Shown piece after piece: positions 18,109 through 27,641 of a stretch of 64,000 nucleotides of DNA. This stretch comes from Thalassotalea_A litorea (GTDB lineage: Bacteria > Pseudomonadota > Gammaproteobacteria > Enterobacterales > Alteromonadaceae). Location of the stretch: contig NZ_JBHZSG010000011.1 of the NCBI RefSeq assembly GCF_043642205.1, positions 39,802-103,801 on the forward strand. The letters are read 5' to 3'. Position numbers and translations under genes: made by a program. The stretch's first letter is position 1, and each line of letters opens with the position of its first letter. The notes beneath the pieces are model-generated. The model had not been told where the DNA came from, did no database searches, and saw nothing but the letters and a program-made list of their open reading frames with translations.

Positions 18109-18136
18109 AAAAGGCGCTTAGATTAGCGCCTTTTCT
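18109..18136 (+). terminator. Rho-independent terminator of asnS
   Basis: AAAAGGCGCT-N6-AGCGCCTTTT hairpin 26 bp after the asnS stop. The flanking A- and T-runs would let it work for the convergent nitroreductase gene as well. Confidence 0.85.
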
Positions 18137-18175
18137 GTATCCGCGGATTGAGATCCTAAATTGATATCAATCGCA

Positions 18176-18727
18176 CTACTCCCAATAGCTGACGATAGCT
18201 TCAAACCCTTTACGTTTTTTTTCATGAATGTCGCGGGAGCTACTACCAACATATAAGAAACCAGCGATCTCATTGTGTTCCGTAACGCCCAAAGCCTCTT
18301 TTACAATGGGATGAGTGGCGATATCACCGGTTCGCCACATGGCCTGATAACCTTGGGCAACGCAGGCCATTTGCATCGCTTGTAATGCACAGCCCGCCGT
18401 AATTAACTGTTCGTGCTGGGGTACCTTAGGGTGTTGCTGGTATTGAGTTGAAACAACAATTATCATCGGTGCCCGAAACGCCATTTTTGCAGCTTTTTCT
18501 ATTTTAAACGCATCGTCTGTTGTCGACTTAGTTGCCTGGACAAATGCATCCGTTAACCCTTGCAGTCCTTCAGCACGAACAACCTTGATGGCAAAAGGTG
18601 ACAAACCACCATGATCCGGAACGGCCATCGCTGCGCTAAGTATATTTTCAAGTACTAAGCCACTAGGTGCAGGTTCGGTAAGGTTTGGGTTTGAACATCG
18701 TTTAAGTAGCAGTTCCAGTGCGGTCAT
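18176..18727 (-). CDS. ydjA: YdjA-type NAD(P)H nitroreductase family protein
   Basis: 183 aa from ATG 18727, exactly the E. coli YdjA length; an upstream in-frame start at 18829 would add 34 atypical residues. The beginning MTALELLLKRCSNPNLTEPAPS and the AAMAVPDHGG segment match small FMN-binding YdjA proteins. The physiological substrate is unknown. E. coli ydjA is divergent from sppA; here PhzF, DoxX and a small exported protein lie between the two. Confidence 0.9.
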   Translation of the reverse strand: MTALELLLKRCSNPNLTEPAPSGLVLENILSAAMAVPDHGGLSPFAIKVVRAEGLQGLTDAFVQATKSTTDDAFKIEKAAKMAFRAPMIIVVSTQYQQHPKVPQHEQLITAGCALQAMQMACVAQGYQAMWRTGDIATHPIVKEALGVTEHNEIAGFLYVGSSSRDIHEKKRKGFEAIVSYWE

Positions 18728-18949
18728 TTTCGTTTGCAATATTAGCCAGGTAAATTTGCGAATTAAGATAACACAAATCGTTAGCGGATGCAGAGTTAAA
18801 CTAAATGGCTTGTCATTCATCCTAAGCAAAATTTTTGGTCTATGCTTATCCTATTGGTTAGATTTCGCATTGTTTTATCAGCGCCTGTATTTGCTCTCAA
18901 ATGCCCGCCGTTAACCACAGGACGTGAAATTCTTCAACAGGTATGAGTT

Positions 18950-19231
18950 ATGATGAGATCCCTTTGTATTGGATTCAGTTTTTTTATTGCGTATTGTTCG
19001 GTCGCTCTTGCAGTGTCAGAACACGATTTACAACCTTCAAAATTGGTTATGTTACCTAATGGTGAAATCAAAGCCATGGTTACGTCCGACGTCGTGTCTG
19101 CAAAACAGCTGAAAAAACGTTTACAACACTCGGACAAGGTAAAGCCGAGCCTTTCAAAAACAGAAATGGATACGATGATGCAAAAGCTTGAAAGCGATGT
19201 TATTAAACTATTAGAGCAATCTAAACTGTAA
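18950..19231 (+). CDS. Small exported protein of unknown function
   Basis: 93 aa. A clear signal peptide (residues 1-22, CIGFSFFIAYCSVALA, cleavage before VSEHD) leaves a mature protein of about 70 residues, highly charged and helical, with two lysine-rich stretches. An AGG motif is about 9 bp upstream of the tandem ATGs. I recognise no domain. It is transcribed alone, convergent with the PhzF gene. Confidence 0.65.
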   Translation: MMRSLCIGFSFFIAYCSVALAVSEHDLQPSKLVMLPNGEIKAMVTSDVVSAKQLKKRLQHSDKVKPSLSKTEMDTMMQKLESDVIKLLEQSKL

Positions 19232-19278
19232 CATTGTCAAAAAAGTTACGTTTGCCTGCCTCAGCACATTCACCGTTT

Positions 19279-20079
19279 TTAAGTTGCCTTAACTTCAATT
19301 TGCCCTTCCAGGTAGGGCTTGGCGTACCCACTAACCTGAACGTAATGCCCGTTTACGACACAATACAAGGTCCCGGTCCGGGTCGATAATTGCTGTCCTA
19401 TCAAGTTACTTTTTGCCAAGCGATTCGCCCAATATGGCGCTAAGCCCGCGTGAATCGATCCGGTGACAGGATCTTCATTACCACCGTTTGCAGGCCAAAA
19501 ATAGCGTGATACAAAATCTACCTTTATACCGGGAGCGGTTATTGAAACGTCAAGTGGTGCGAGTTGTTTAAGCGTATCGCTGTCATAGCTCAAGTTGCGA
19601 ATGTCGTGTTCAGAAGCGTATACGGCGATATAGGCCTGGCGATTTTTCAGTACCTCTACAGGTGGGATCGAAAGACCCGACAGCAGTGCCTTTGGGATCT
19701 TAGTGACCGGTGTCGCTAGTTGCTCTGGAAAGATCATGTTAATCATTCCATCTGAGGCCTGGTTAATGGTGAACTCGCCGACTGCTTTGGCAAAAAACGT
19801 TATCGATGATTCACCTTTTTTACCATCAAACAAAACAAACGCTGCAGCGAGACTAGCATGACCACAAAAATCAATTTCACTAAGCGGCGAAAACCAACGT
19901 ATTTCATAGCAGTTTTTAGCTGAGGCTTTAACAAAAGCGGTTTCTGAAAGATTGTTTTGACTGGCGATGTCCTGCATCACTCTTTTGCTCAGCCAATCGT
20001 CTAACGGCACAACCGCAGCAGGATTACCGGTGAAATCACGTTCTGCAAATGCATTAACAATATAGATTGGAAGCTTCAT
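19279..20079 (-). CDS. PhzF family isomerase-like protein
   Basis: 266 aa, the diaminopimelate-epimerase-like fold. FTGNPAAVVPL, the catalytic E46 in NNLSETAFV, FCGHASLAAA and DPVTGSIHAGL are family hallmarks. PhzF itself isomerises a phenazine precursor; most chromosomal homologues (YddE-like) have unknown substrates, and no phenazine genes are here. Monocistronic in appearance. Confidence 0.92.
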   Translation of the reverse strand: MKLPIYIVNAFAERDFTGNPAAVVPLDDWLSKRVMQDIASQNNLSETAFVKASAKNCYEIRWFSPLSEIDFCGHASLAAAFVLFDGKKGESSITFFAKAVGEFTINQASDGMINMIFPEQLATPVTKIPKALLSGLSIPPVEVLKNRQAYIAVYASEHDIRNLSYDSDTLKQLAPLDVSITAPGIKVDFVSRYFWPANGGNEDPVTGSIHAGLAPYWANRLAKSNLIGQQLSTRTGTLYCVVNGHYVQVSGYAKPYLEGQIEVKAT

Positions 20080-20168
20080 GTTTTTTGGTAGTGAACTTTG
20101 TTAAAAACCGATTATAAGTAAAAACCCTTTTAAAACCGAATGGTTAATGAATAGACTAGTAATAGCTC

Positions 20169-20201
20169 CAAAAAGTTTAACCCCAGCGAAGCGGGGTTAA
20201 A
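20169..20201 (-). terminator. Rho-independent terminator of the DoxX gene
   Basis: TTTAACCCC/GGGGTTAAA 9-bp stem with an 8-nt loop, followed on the minus strand by CTTTTT, 70 bp after the DoxX stop. Confidence 0.75.
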
Positions 20202-20270
20202 GTGTTCAGGCAAAGCATTGTTAAGATGATTAGTGCCTGGACAAGGTTAAGTCAATTTTATGCGAAGACG

Positions 20271-20960
20271 TCAGTTATCTTTTTTTACATTCTCTGGCTC
20301 CGGTTTGCTTGTCCAGTAATCCAGACTAAACCACCTGCCCGGACCGATAAAGAAAAGTGCGAGTAGCATCAGAAAATACGTTGCCGCAAACTCGATACCG
20401 TTATTCAGTATCGCAATATTGCCTTTGCCGTATAGCCATTGGGTATTACCGTTGTCTTCTAATATAGATTTCATTCTATTTAGGCGGACTGCGGCCTGTT
20501 CACTATTTTCCAGGCTTTCCTCAGCAGCATCAAAGCCGAACCAGTCCAGGACGTTTGCCGCACTGGTGTCCGGATTCGTTGGCGTAATGGCAAACCATCC
20601 ATTTTCCATATGTACTGTGGTTGCTGCCACGAACATGGTTATCATTAATGGGATGGATACCAATCTTACGGCCAACCCAATAATTAGCAACCAACCACCA
20701 AAGAATTCTGTCCATGCGGCTAGGTTTGCCAGAATTTCAGGGGCCGGTAGTCCCAATCCCCATTCGCTATTACCGAACCAGGCTACAACATTCGGATCGG
20801 CAGTAAACTGTTCACCTATGGATAATTCGCTATTGCCAAATTGCAGTTTGTTATAGCCGGAAATAATGAACACAGGTGCCAGAAACAGGCGTAACAATAT
20901 TGCTGGAATAAAATCGAGTTTCAGGACAAAATTGACAAAACCTTCGTATAATTTAATCAT
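20271..20960 (-). CDS. DoxX family membrane protein with internal insertion
   Basis: 229 aa, longer than the typical 130-160 aa DoxX protein. The first transmembrane segment has the family motif LLRLFLAPVFIISGYNKL; two further segments lie near residues 75-112 and one near 190-213. A soluble stretch of about 70 residues, rich in D/E/N, sits between the third and last helices, opposite or next to the membrane. DoxX proteins are linked to oxidative stress and thiol metabolism; the role here is unknown. Confidence 0.85.
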   Translation of the reverse strand: MIKLYEGFVNFVLKLDFIPAILLRLFLAPVFIISGYNKLQFGNSELSIGEQFTADPNVVAWFGNSEWGLGLPAPEILANLAAWTEFFGGWLLIIGLAVRLVSIPLMITMFVAATTVHMENGWFAITPTNPDTSAANVLDWFGFDAAEESLENSEQAAVRLNRMKSILEDNGNTQWLYGKGNIAILNNGIEFAATYFLMLLALFFIGPGRWFSLDYWTSKPEPENVKKDN

Positions 20961-21243
20961 AAGACGTACTTCGCACTACGTTAATCATTGAGATACAAGA
21001 ACATTTTAGTCCAAAATAGCAGTCATACCGGACTTGAACGCAAAAAATAATGACCGATATTTGGAGATAGAACAATTAACCGCAGGCGCTTCATAAAACT
21101 TGGAGGCGATTTCTTGCGTATTGATGGTTCTAATCGGTGCTAGTGAATTGTAACCAATCATAAATAGGTTGATTTGGAAGCAGAATTTTAATCCAAGGCC
21201 ATGTATTATTAACCAATAATCAAACTTTAAGACGTGAGGATAT

Positions 21244-23115
21244 ATGTCTGATAAACCCGGTATTTTTAAAAGGATATTTTCCAAATTGTGGAAAATCATT
21301 AACACATCCCGGATCATTTTTCTGAATCTGGTGTTTTTTCTATTCGTTATTATTTTCTTTTCAGCGGTATTTGATGATTCCGACACCGTCAAGGTGCCAG
21401 ACACCGCAGCCCTTGTTTTAAACCTTAAAGGCGACTTGGTTGAACAAAAACGATATGTCGACCCCATGGATAAATTACTTTCTGAATCTCTGGGTCAGGA
21501 AGAGGAACGTCCCGAGATTCTCGTTACCGATGTCATTGATGTGATTGAAACCGCTAAATCTGATGATCGTATTCAGACGCTGGTGATCTATCCACAAAAT
21601 CTAATGGGCGCGGGATTGCATCATTTGCAAATGATCAGTGACGCTGTCACTGACTTTAAAGAGTCGGGTAAAGAGGTGGTGTCTTTCGGCGACTACTATA
21701 GTCAAAGTCAGTACTACCTGGCGGCGAGTGCCGATAAAGTATGGATGAATCCAAACGGGATGATGATCCTCGAAGGGTTTGGGCGCTATCGGGTGTATTT
21801 TAAAGAAGCATTAGATAAATTAAAGATTACCCAACACGTGTTTAAAGTCGGGACATACAAATCTGCGGTTGAACCATACATTCGCGATGATATGTCCGAG
21901 CAGGCCAAAGAAGCAAACAAAGCCTGGCTCGATCAACTTTGGTCAAATTATAAAAGAGATATCGCCGAGTTTCGTGGCCTCAATGCTGTTGACTTTGATG
22001 AAAAGGCGGCACAATTATTAGAAAAGTTACAGCAAGCAGATGGAAGTTTTGCCGAATATGCATTGCGAGCGGGTTTGGTTGATGAACTGCGAACTCGAGA
22101 AGAGATCCGCAAGGATATGATTGAGCGCGTAGGCAAAGCTGAGCGACATGATTCGTTTAGCCAAATCAACTTTCTCGACTACCTCAAAGCCACAAAAAAT
22201 CCGTTTCCGGTTGAAAATCCTGCCAGCGATAAAGTTGCGATTGTTGTGGCCAAAGGTACGATTTTGAACGGTTATCAAAAACCTGGAAATATTGGTGGCG
22301 ACAGCACCGCGAAACTATTACGTAAAGCACGTTTGGATAAACAAGTTAAAGCGGTAGTCTTGCGGGTAGACAGCCCAGGCGGTAGTGCCTTTGCGTCCGA
22401 GTTAATTCGTCAGGAAGTTGAGTTACTGAAAGCCGCCGGTAAGCCGGTTGTTGCGTCAATGTCTAATTATGCGGCTTCAGGTGGGTATTGGATCTCAGCG
22501 TCTGCTAATGAAATATGGGCATCGGAAAATACGATTACCGGTTCAATCGGCATTTTCGGGATGTTTATGACATTTGAAAAGTCACTGTCTGAGCTTGGGG
22601 TTCATACGGATGGTATCGGTACGACAGATTTTGCCGGCCTTAGTCCTACTCAAGAGCTGAACCCGCAGATTGGCGCAATTATCCAAACCAGCATCGACCG
22701 CGGTTACAAGGATTTCTTAACTCTGGTTGCAGAAAATCGTGATATGACTACGGAAGACGTAGACAAAATCGCTCAGGGTCGGGTTTGGACTGGTGCCAAA
22801 GCTAAAGAACTTGGCTTGGTCGATGAATTAGGCGACCTCGACGATGCGGTTGCAGCAGCGGCTAAATTAGCTAGTCTGAAAAGTTTCGATACAAAGGTGA
22901 TTGAAAGAGAGATGTCGCCAAAAGATCTGTTCTTACAAAACTTGCTAGATAATGCTCAGGCCTGGATCCCTCAAAGCGCAAGCGACGAAGCTTTTGAAGG
23001 TAATAAGGCCCTGCAAAATGTGATAAATCAATTAATGGTTGAGTACGAGCGCGTAAATCAGCTCAATGATCCTAATGGTATTTATTCTTTTTGTTTGACA
23101 TGCGAAATTAATTAA
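21244..23115 (+). CDS. sppA: Signal peptide peptidase SppA, 67-kDa type
   Basis: 623 aa, the two-domain form. A membrane anchor lies at residues 24-42. The catalytic dyad is K206 (TYKSAVEPY) and S412 (NYAASGGYW), matching K209/S409 of E. coli. It degrades signal peptides left in the inner membrane after export. It is followed by ansA with only a terminator between, the same pair as in E. coli. Confidence 0.96.
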   Translation: MSDKPGIFKRIFSKLWKIINTSRIIFLNLVFFLFVIIFFSAVFDDSDTVKVPDTAALVLNLKGDLVEQKRYVDPMDKLLSESLGQEEERPEILVTDVIDVIETAKSDDRIQTLVIYPQNLMGAGLHHLQMISDAVTDFKESGKEVVSFGDYYSQSQYYLAASADKVWMNPNGMMILEGFGRYRVYFKEALDKLKITQHVFKVGTYKSAVEPYIRDDMSEQAKEANKAWLDQLWSNYKRDIAEFRGLNAVDFDEKAAQLLEKLQQADGSFAEYALRAGLVDELRTREEIRKDMIERVGKAERHDSFSQINFLDYLKATKNPFPVENPASDKVAIVVAKGTILNGYQKPGNIGGDSTAKLLRKARLDKQVKAVVLRVDSPGGSAFASELIRQEVELLKAAGKPVVASMSNYAASGGYWISASANEIWASENTITGSIGIFGMFMTFEKSLSELGVHTDGIGTTDFAGLSPTQELNPQIGAIIQTSIDRGYKDFLTLVAENRDMTTEDVDKIAQGRVWTGAKAKELGLVDELGDLDDAVAAAAKLASLKSFDTKVIEREMSPKDLFLQNLLDNAQAWIPQSASDEAFEGNKALQNVINQLMVEYERVNQLNDPNGIYSFCLTCEIN

Positions 23116-23124
23116 TTATCTTAT

Positions 23125-23150
23125 GCCCCGGTTAACCGGGGCTTTTTTTT
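23125..23150 (+). terminator. Strong terminator between sppA and ansA, touching the ansA start
   Basis: A GCCCCGGTT/AACCGGGGC perfect palindromic stem (23125-23142) followed by eight T residues (23143-23150). The next base begins the ATG at 23151. Confidence 0.88.
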
Positions 23151-24188
23151 ATGACGCAAACAATGCAACCAACCAATAATCGTAAACGAATCTACATTGC
23201 CTACACAGGCGGTACGATTGGTATGAAAGCCAGTGAAAGTGGCTATGTGCCCGCCAAGAAGCATCTCACTGAATCCTTGGCAAAAATGCCCGAGTTCTTT
23301 CGTGCAGAAATGCCTGAATTTACCATCAATGAGTATGATCCACTTATTGATTCTTCCGATATGACTCCTGCCGATTGGCAACGAATTGCTGATGATATTC
23401 AGGATAACTATGCGGATTATGATGGCTTCGTGGTTTTGCACGGCACGGATACCATGGCCTATACGAGTTCGGCTTTGTCTTTTATGTTTGAAGATTTAAG
23501 TAAACCCGTAATCGTTACAGGTTCACAGATACCTTTAACCGAACTTCGTTCGGACGGCCAAGAAAACCTGTTAAACGCTTTATTTATCGCCGCAAACTAC
23601 CCTATCAACGAAGTGGGTTTGTTTTTTTCGAACAAACTGTATCGGGGAAACCGCAGCTTTAAAGCCTATGCCGATGGTTTTGATGCTTTTGACTCTCCCA
23701 ATATGCCTCCCTTGCTGGAAGCTGGAATCAATATTAATGTTGTAGCGGGCAAAGTTAACCATGAGCAAATGACGTCATTAACGGTAAGTAAAATTACCGA
23801 GCAGCCCGTTGGGGTCGTGCATTTATACCCTGGGATATCGGAAAAACTTGTTGAGAATGTATTACAACAGCCGGTTAAGGCTTTGATCCTGTTAAGTTAT
23901 GGGGTGGGTAACGCGCCACAAAATCCAGCATTGCTGGAACAATTTGAACAAGCTCGGAAAAATAACATTCTGATCGTCAACTGTAGCCAATGCATCAAGG
24001 GACGAGTCAATATGGGAGGCTATGCAACCGGCAACGCACTGAGCAAATGTGGCGTAGTATCTGGTGCCGATATGACGTTAGAAGCGGCACTAACTAAGCT
24101 TCATTATCTATTAAGTAAGAATTTAACGATTACAGAGTTGCGTCAACAAATGACCACAAGTTTGCGCGGTGAACTCAGCAACGCCTAG
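23151..24188 (+). CDS. ansA: Type I (cytoplasmic) L-asparaginase
   Basis: 345 aa from ATG 23151; ATG 23163 is closer to the E. coli N-terminus. The nucleophile threonine T22 lies in AYTGGTIG, and the second motif is VLHGTDTMAYT. It hydrolyses asparagine to aspartate and ammonia in the cytosol. No Shine-Dalgarno precedes either start because the T-run of the sppA terminator occupies that position. The stop overlaps the convergent transglycosylase gene by 4 bp. Confidence 0.95.
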   Translation: MTQTMQPTNNRKRIYIAYTGGTIGMKASESGYVPAKKHLTESLAKMPEFFRAEMPEFTINEYDPLIDSSDMTPADWQRIADDIQDNYADYDGFVVLHGTDTMAYTSSALSFMFEDLSKPVIVTGSQIPLTELRSDGQENLLNALFIAANYPINEVGLFFSNKLYRGNRSFKAYADGFDAFDSPNMPPLLEAGININVVAGKVNHEQMTSLTVSKITEQPVGVVHLYPGISEKLVENVLQQPVKALILLSYGVGNAPQNPALLEQFEQARKNNILIVNCSQCIKGRVNMGGYATGNALSKCGVVSGADMTLEAALTKLHYLLSKNLTITELRQQMTTSLRGELSNA

Positions 24189-24856
24189 GTTTGTTGTTGA
24201 TAATGTATATCTGCGACATCCTGGGGAACGTATTCTCCTGACAATAGTTTTTGAATACGTTTTACCCGCTGCTGATTCCGTTCAGGATTGGTTTTAATAT
24301 TATAACCATTGGGCGCCAACACCATTGCAACAAGCGCCAAATACTGTTCATCGCTAAGCTCGGCAAAACTTGTATCAAAGTAGATCTTTGCCGCTTGGGA
24401 AAAGCCATGGATAGCGACGCCATCAACATGCCCCAAATAAGCCGTATTCAGAAATAAATTAAGTTGCTCTTCTTTTGTAAAATACTTATCCAAGACCAAT
24501 ACGGCGATCAGTGATTGTTCAATTTTAGCAAAACCCGGTTTGAATTTATCAAAAAATAGCCCTTTGCAAAGAGCCTGACTGATGGTGGTAAATCCCGCGC
24601 CCGGGGTATCGAGGTCGACACCATTATGTTCAAAAAACCCTGGATCCTCGACGGTTAATAACATATTAATTCTTTCTGCGGGCACATCCTGAAATTCAAT
24701 CGTGATGACATTATCACTCAGCCAATGCTGTTTTAGTTGCTGCGTTTTAACATAGGCATTTAAAACCATTGCACTTTGATAGGCAGACAACAATAAAATA
24801 AATAGCAGTGTACATAGGAACAGCGTTTTTAATATTTTCATAACGTAATATTTCAC
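24185..24856 (-). CDS. Stand-alone GT51 peptidoglycan transglycosylase-like protein
   Basis: 223 aa with an N-terminal membrane segment (residues 10-30). The GT51 catalytic glutamate is present as E70 in VEDPGFFEHNGVD. Motif 2 is changed to GFTTISQALCKG from the usual GGSTITQQxxKN, and the LNLFLNTAYLG and AAKIYFD motifs follow. There is no transpeptidase domain, so it resembles MtgA in layout. Whether it polymerises glycan despite the altered motif 2 is open. M6 is a possible alternative start. Confidence 0.8.
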   Translation of the reverse strand: MKYYVMKILKTLFLCTLLFILLLSAYQSAMVLNAYVKTQQLKQHWLSDNVITIEFQDVPAERINMLLTVEDPGFFEHNGVDLDTPGAGFTTISQALCKGLFFDKFKPGFAKIEQSLIAVLVLDKYFTKEEQLNLFLNTAYLGHVDGVAIHGFSQAAKIYFDTSFAELSDEQYLALVAMVLAPNGYNIKTNPERNQQRVKRIQKLLSGEYVPQDVADIHYQQQT

Positions 24857-24991
24857 CGGAGTTTTTCAAATTGGTGTAATGGAACGTGCCTGTCATATCC
24901 AACTGCCCTGCTCTTTAATCAAGAGACTTAAAATCAAAACCTTGGTACCGCCTAGCCGTTAATTATCGCTGGCGGAGCAGAAATAAATGTT

Positions 24992-26374
24992 TCATTGTTC
25001 TAGCGTTTCTCTGTGTTTATTTTTTATCTCAAGTAACGTCCCTTTGATAACCGCTTTGTCTAGCCAGTTTCCACGGGTCATGACACCGACGATTGAACGG
25101 GTATGAGTAATATCGATCAATGGGTTTTTATCCAATAACACCAAATCCGCCGAAAGGCCTGGAACAATCTCGCCAAAGTGTTTTTGTTGTGAAAAATAAC
25201 CCGCAGGGCCTTTGCTAGCAGCATATAAAACCTGGATAGGCGACATACCAGCTTGCACCATTAAATGCATTTCTTCGTGCAGAGAGTCTCCGGGCACATT
25301 AAAGACCTGAGGCGCATCGGAACCCAATAAAACAATGCCGCCAGCAGCTACAAATGCGGTTAAAAAATCACGGCGAAAGCTAAGGAGCTTTTGAATCTGA
25401 GCCGTGCTGTACCACGCACTAGACTGCATAGCATTGCGACTGTCTATCCAGCTTTTAACCACATCTTCAGGCATCAATTTTACAACGTCTTTCTGCGCCG
25501 CTATTGTTGCCGGTTGCCATGATAAGAATCCATACATTAACGTCTCTGTAGGAACCAGGGCAACCCCTGAATCGGCTAACTGTTTAGCTAATGGCGCAAT
25601 GTAATTAGGATCAATGTATTCAACAAGCCCTGCCCCGAAAAAACCAGTTTCCCCCTCACCACGATAGCCGGAACGCACCGCAAGTTCAGCCATAACACCA
25701 TCAAGATGGTCAATGCTGGCCTGACCCGCCTTAATGGAATCCAGAATGCCAACGCTTGCACTGACATGCCCTGCAAATGGCAACCGAAATTGTTGAGCGA
25801 GCTTTGCCATTGCATCAAAGGATTCAGGGCTTAAGCCAGGATGGATTTTTATAAAATCGTAACCTGATCCTACTTGTTTTTTGACTTTAGTTTTCGCGTC
25901 TTCGACCGATTGAACACTGTTGCCATTAAACGAAGGGCCGGAGGTGAACAATCTGGGGCCTTTTACCTGGTTGGCTGCCAATTGGTCACGTAAAAGAAGA
26001 TGAGACGGATGGCCTAACATGCCTCTAATTGTGGTGATACCATGGGAACTGTATAAAAATAACAGGTCTTTTACATCCTCAGCGGTTATCTCCTGAGGAG
26101 GAATATGCGCGTGCATTTCGGTTAATCCTGGTACCAGAAACTGCCCTGTTGCATCTATTTCAATGGCATCGCGTAGATTATAGTTTTCCTGAATTGCGAG
26201 TATCTTACCGTCACGGATTGCAACATTGCTTGGCGCTAAAAAGCGTCCTTCTGCAAATGACAAAACCTGAACATTCTTGATAACCATGGTTTGACTCGCG
26301 TACGAGAAATGACCAGAAAACAAACTGACGAATACACCAATTATCAAACCCTTGGTAATGAGTATTTTGAACAT
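24992..26374 (-). CDS. Exported amidohydrolase family protein
   Basis: 460 aa. The signal peptide is residues 1-26 (SFSGHFSYA-type end). TIM-barrel metal ligands: H88 and H90 (EMHAHIP), a lysine likely carboxylated in DFIKIHPG, H in AGHVSAS, H in IDHLDG and D in LGSDAPQ, as in imidazolonepropionase-like and prolidase-like amidohydrolases. The substrate is unknown; periplasmic imide or dipeptide hydrolysis is possible. Monocistronic, with a MITE-like element in its upstream region. Confidence 0.87.
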   Translation of the reverse strand: MFKILITKGLIIGVFVSLFSGHFSYASQTMVIKNVQVLSFAEGRFLAPSNVAIRDGKILAIQENYNLRDAIEIDATGQFLVPGLTEMHAHIPPQEITAEDVKDLLFLYSSHGITTIRGMLGHPSHLLLRDQLAANQVKGPRLFTSGPSFNGNSVQSVEDAKTKVKKQVGSGYDFIKIHPGLSPESFDAMAKLAQQFRLPFAGHVSASVGILDSIKAGQASIDHLDGVMAELAVRSGYRGEGETGFFGAGLVEYIDPNYIAPLAKQLADSGVALVPTETLMYGFLSWQPATIAAQKDVVKLMPEDVVKSWIDSRNAMQSSAWYSTAQIQKLLSFRRDFLTAFVAAGGIVLLGSDAPQVFNVPGDSLHEEMHLMVQAGMSPIQVLYAASKGPAGYFSQQKHFGEIVPGLSADLVLLDKNPLIDITHTRSIVGVMTRGNWLDKAVIKGTLLEIKNKHRETLEQ

Positions 26375-26512
26375 TGTGTTTCCCGGACCCTACGCAAAGC
26401 AATTATTACAGAATACGTCATGTCTGATAATTTCGCACAGAAAAATGCATCGAAACAAAACCTTGTAAATGAAAATGAGATAGTCAGGCGACACCAAAAT
26501 GGTCGATGAGGT

Positions 26513-26789
26513 ATACCAATCCCATTAAATGATTGCTCACTCAGTGAGAATTTAAAGGCTTTTAGACAAGGCTTTGATTGCAGAGAATGGTTATTCCATT
26601 ATCTCAAAGTCGGCCAAAATCAGTAACGCAGGATAAATGCCTTTAAAACTCACCCGTAGGGAGTTAGTGAGAGGCCCATTTACTGCCCTATATTTCATTA
26701 ATATAGAATGACTATATCAACGAAATCTATGTTGTAACTGAACCTCTGCCCTAACTCTGAGTTGTGCACAAACTTAATGGGATTGGTAT
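26513..26789 (-). mobile_element. MITE-like element, copy 1 (277 bp)
   Basis: Bounded by perfect 16-bp terminal inverted repeats ATACCAATCCCATTAA / TTAATGGGATTGGTAT. The inside matches copy 2 (58940-59267) in inverted orientation, including the CTCACTCAGTGAG palindrome next to one end. It has no coding frame. It fills most of the 526-bp gap 26375-26900 between the amidohydrolase and yjdM; the remaining flanks show nothing clear. Confidence 0.85.
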
Positions 26790-26900
26790 TAGTCATGGAA
26801 ACAAGAAACCCAATAGTAGAATATTCGGTTTCTTGATAAATTACCGGTTCAGGCTTGTGATTAATGCGTTTTAATTACAGACCAATAAGCTGTCGTTTAA

Positions 26901-27236
26901 TCAGGCCTTCTTCACAAATTTGGCGGTAACCATCATTTCACCGACACCGGCAACTTTGCAGTCAAGTTCGTGATCTTTGCCTTCAACAATTCTTCTGACC
27001 ACTGCCTTGGTACCGATTTTAATGATTTGAGAACTGCCCTTCACTTTAAGGTCTTTGGCCACGGTAACCTTGTCTCCGGCTTCCAACAAAGTACCATTTG
27101 CGTCTTTAACCGTAAAATGGTCTTCATCACTGGTCTCTGCAGGGTTCCACTCATGCCCACATTCAGGGCAAATGAGCTGGCTTTGATCCTGGTAGACATA
27201 TTCAGATTTACATTTTGGACACGGAGGAATCGACAT
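26901..27236 (-). CDS. yjdM: YjdM (PhnA-type) zinc-ribbon protein
   Basis: 111 aa. The N-terminal zinc ribbon has CPKC (C6, C9) and CPEC (C23, C26). The C-terminal YjdM domain contains VKDANGTLLEAGDKVTVAKDLKVKG, recognised from its GDKVTVAKDL core. It was once named PhnA, but involvement in phosphonate use is not established. A short stand-alone gene flanked by the MITE-like element. Confidence 0.94.
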   Translation of the reverse strand: MSIPPCPKCKSEYVYQDQSQLICPECGHEWNPAETSDEDHFTVKDANGTLLEAGDKVTVAKDLKVKGSSQIIKIGTKAVVRRIVEGKDHELDCKVAGVGEMMVTAKFVKKA

Positions 27237-27340
27237 AACTTACTACTTACTTAATTAAACTTACATGTATTTTACTGACTACAGCATATCATAGCGAGGT
27301 TATTCTTAAGCAAAGTCCTTTACCCACCACTAGAAACGTT

Positions 27341-27586
27341 TTATTTTGTCGGGGCTGAGTCTTTCTCTTTCAATACTTCCGCCCTTTTGCGCGTATATTC
27401 GTCATAAGGCAGAGTAACTTGTTGCAGACATTCTTGTGCCTGCTCATAAGGATACAGGTAACAATGATTGACGTGGCCTGCCTGTATCCCTTGATACGCA
27501 TGTTTCGCGCTGCATGCGGATAGTATCATAGCAGCCCCCAGCATCATCAGTATGTTTAACCCGCTTAACGAATTAACTAACTTCAT
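27341..27586 (-). CDS. Small unknown lipoprotein
   Basis: 81 aa from ATG 27586, chosen because AGGAG lies 7 bp upstream and a lipoprotein signal follows directly (LILMMLGAAMILSAC lipobox, with C at about residue 24). An earlier in-frame start at 27661 would bury this signal. The mature part has two cysteines (HCYLYPYEQAQEC) and a YDEYTRKR segment seen in other small gammaproteobacterial envelope proteins. No known function. Confidence 0.65.
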   Translation of the reverse strand: MKLVNSLSGLNILMMLGAAMILSACSAKHAYQGIQAGHVNHCYLYPYEQAQECLQQVTLPYDEYTRKRAEVLKEKDSAPTK

Positions 27587-27641
27587 TAACTGCTCCTGTT
27601 TATTAAAGACATCAGCAACCGTACACAAACAGTGACGATAA

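Noticed and set aside
21006..21467. 153-codon minus-strand frame overlapping the start of sppA
   Set aside because: The first third is antisense to sppA and the rest shows no recognisable protein features; the spacer more likely holds the sppA and doxX promoters.
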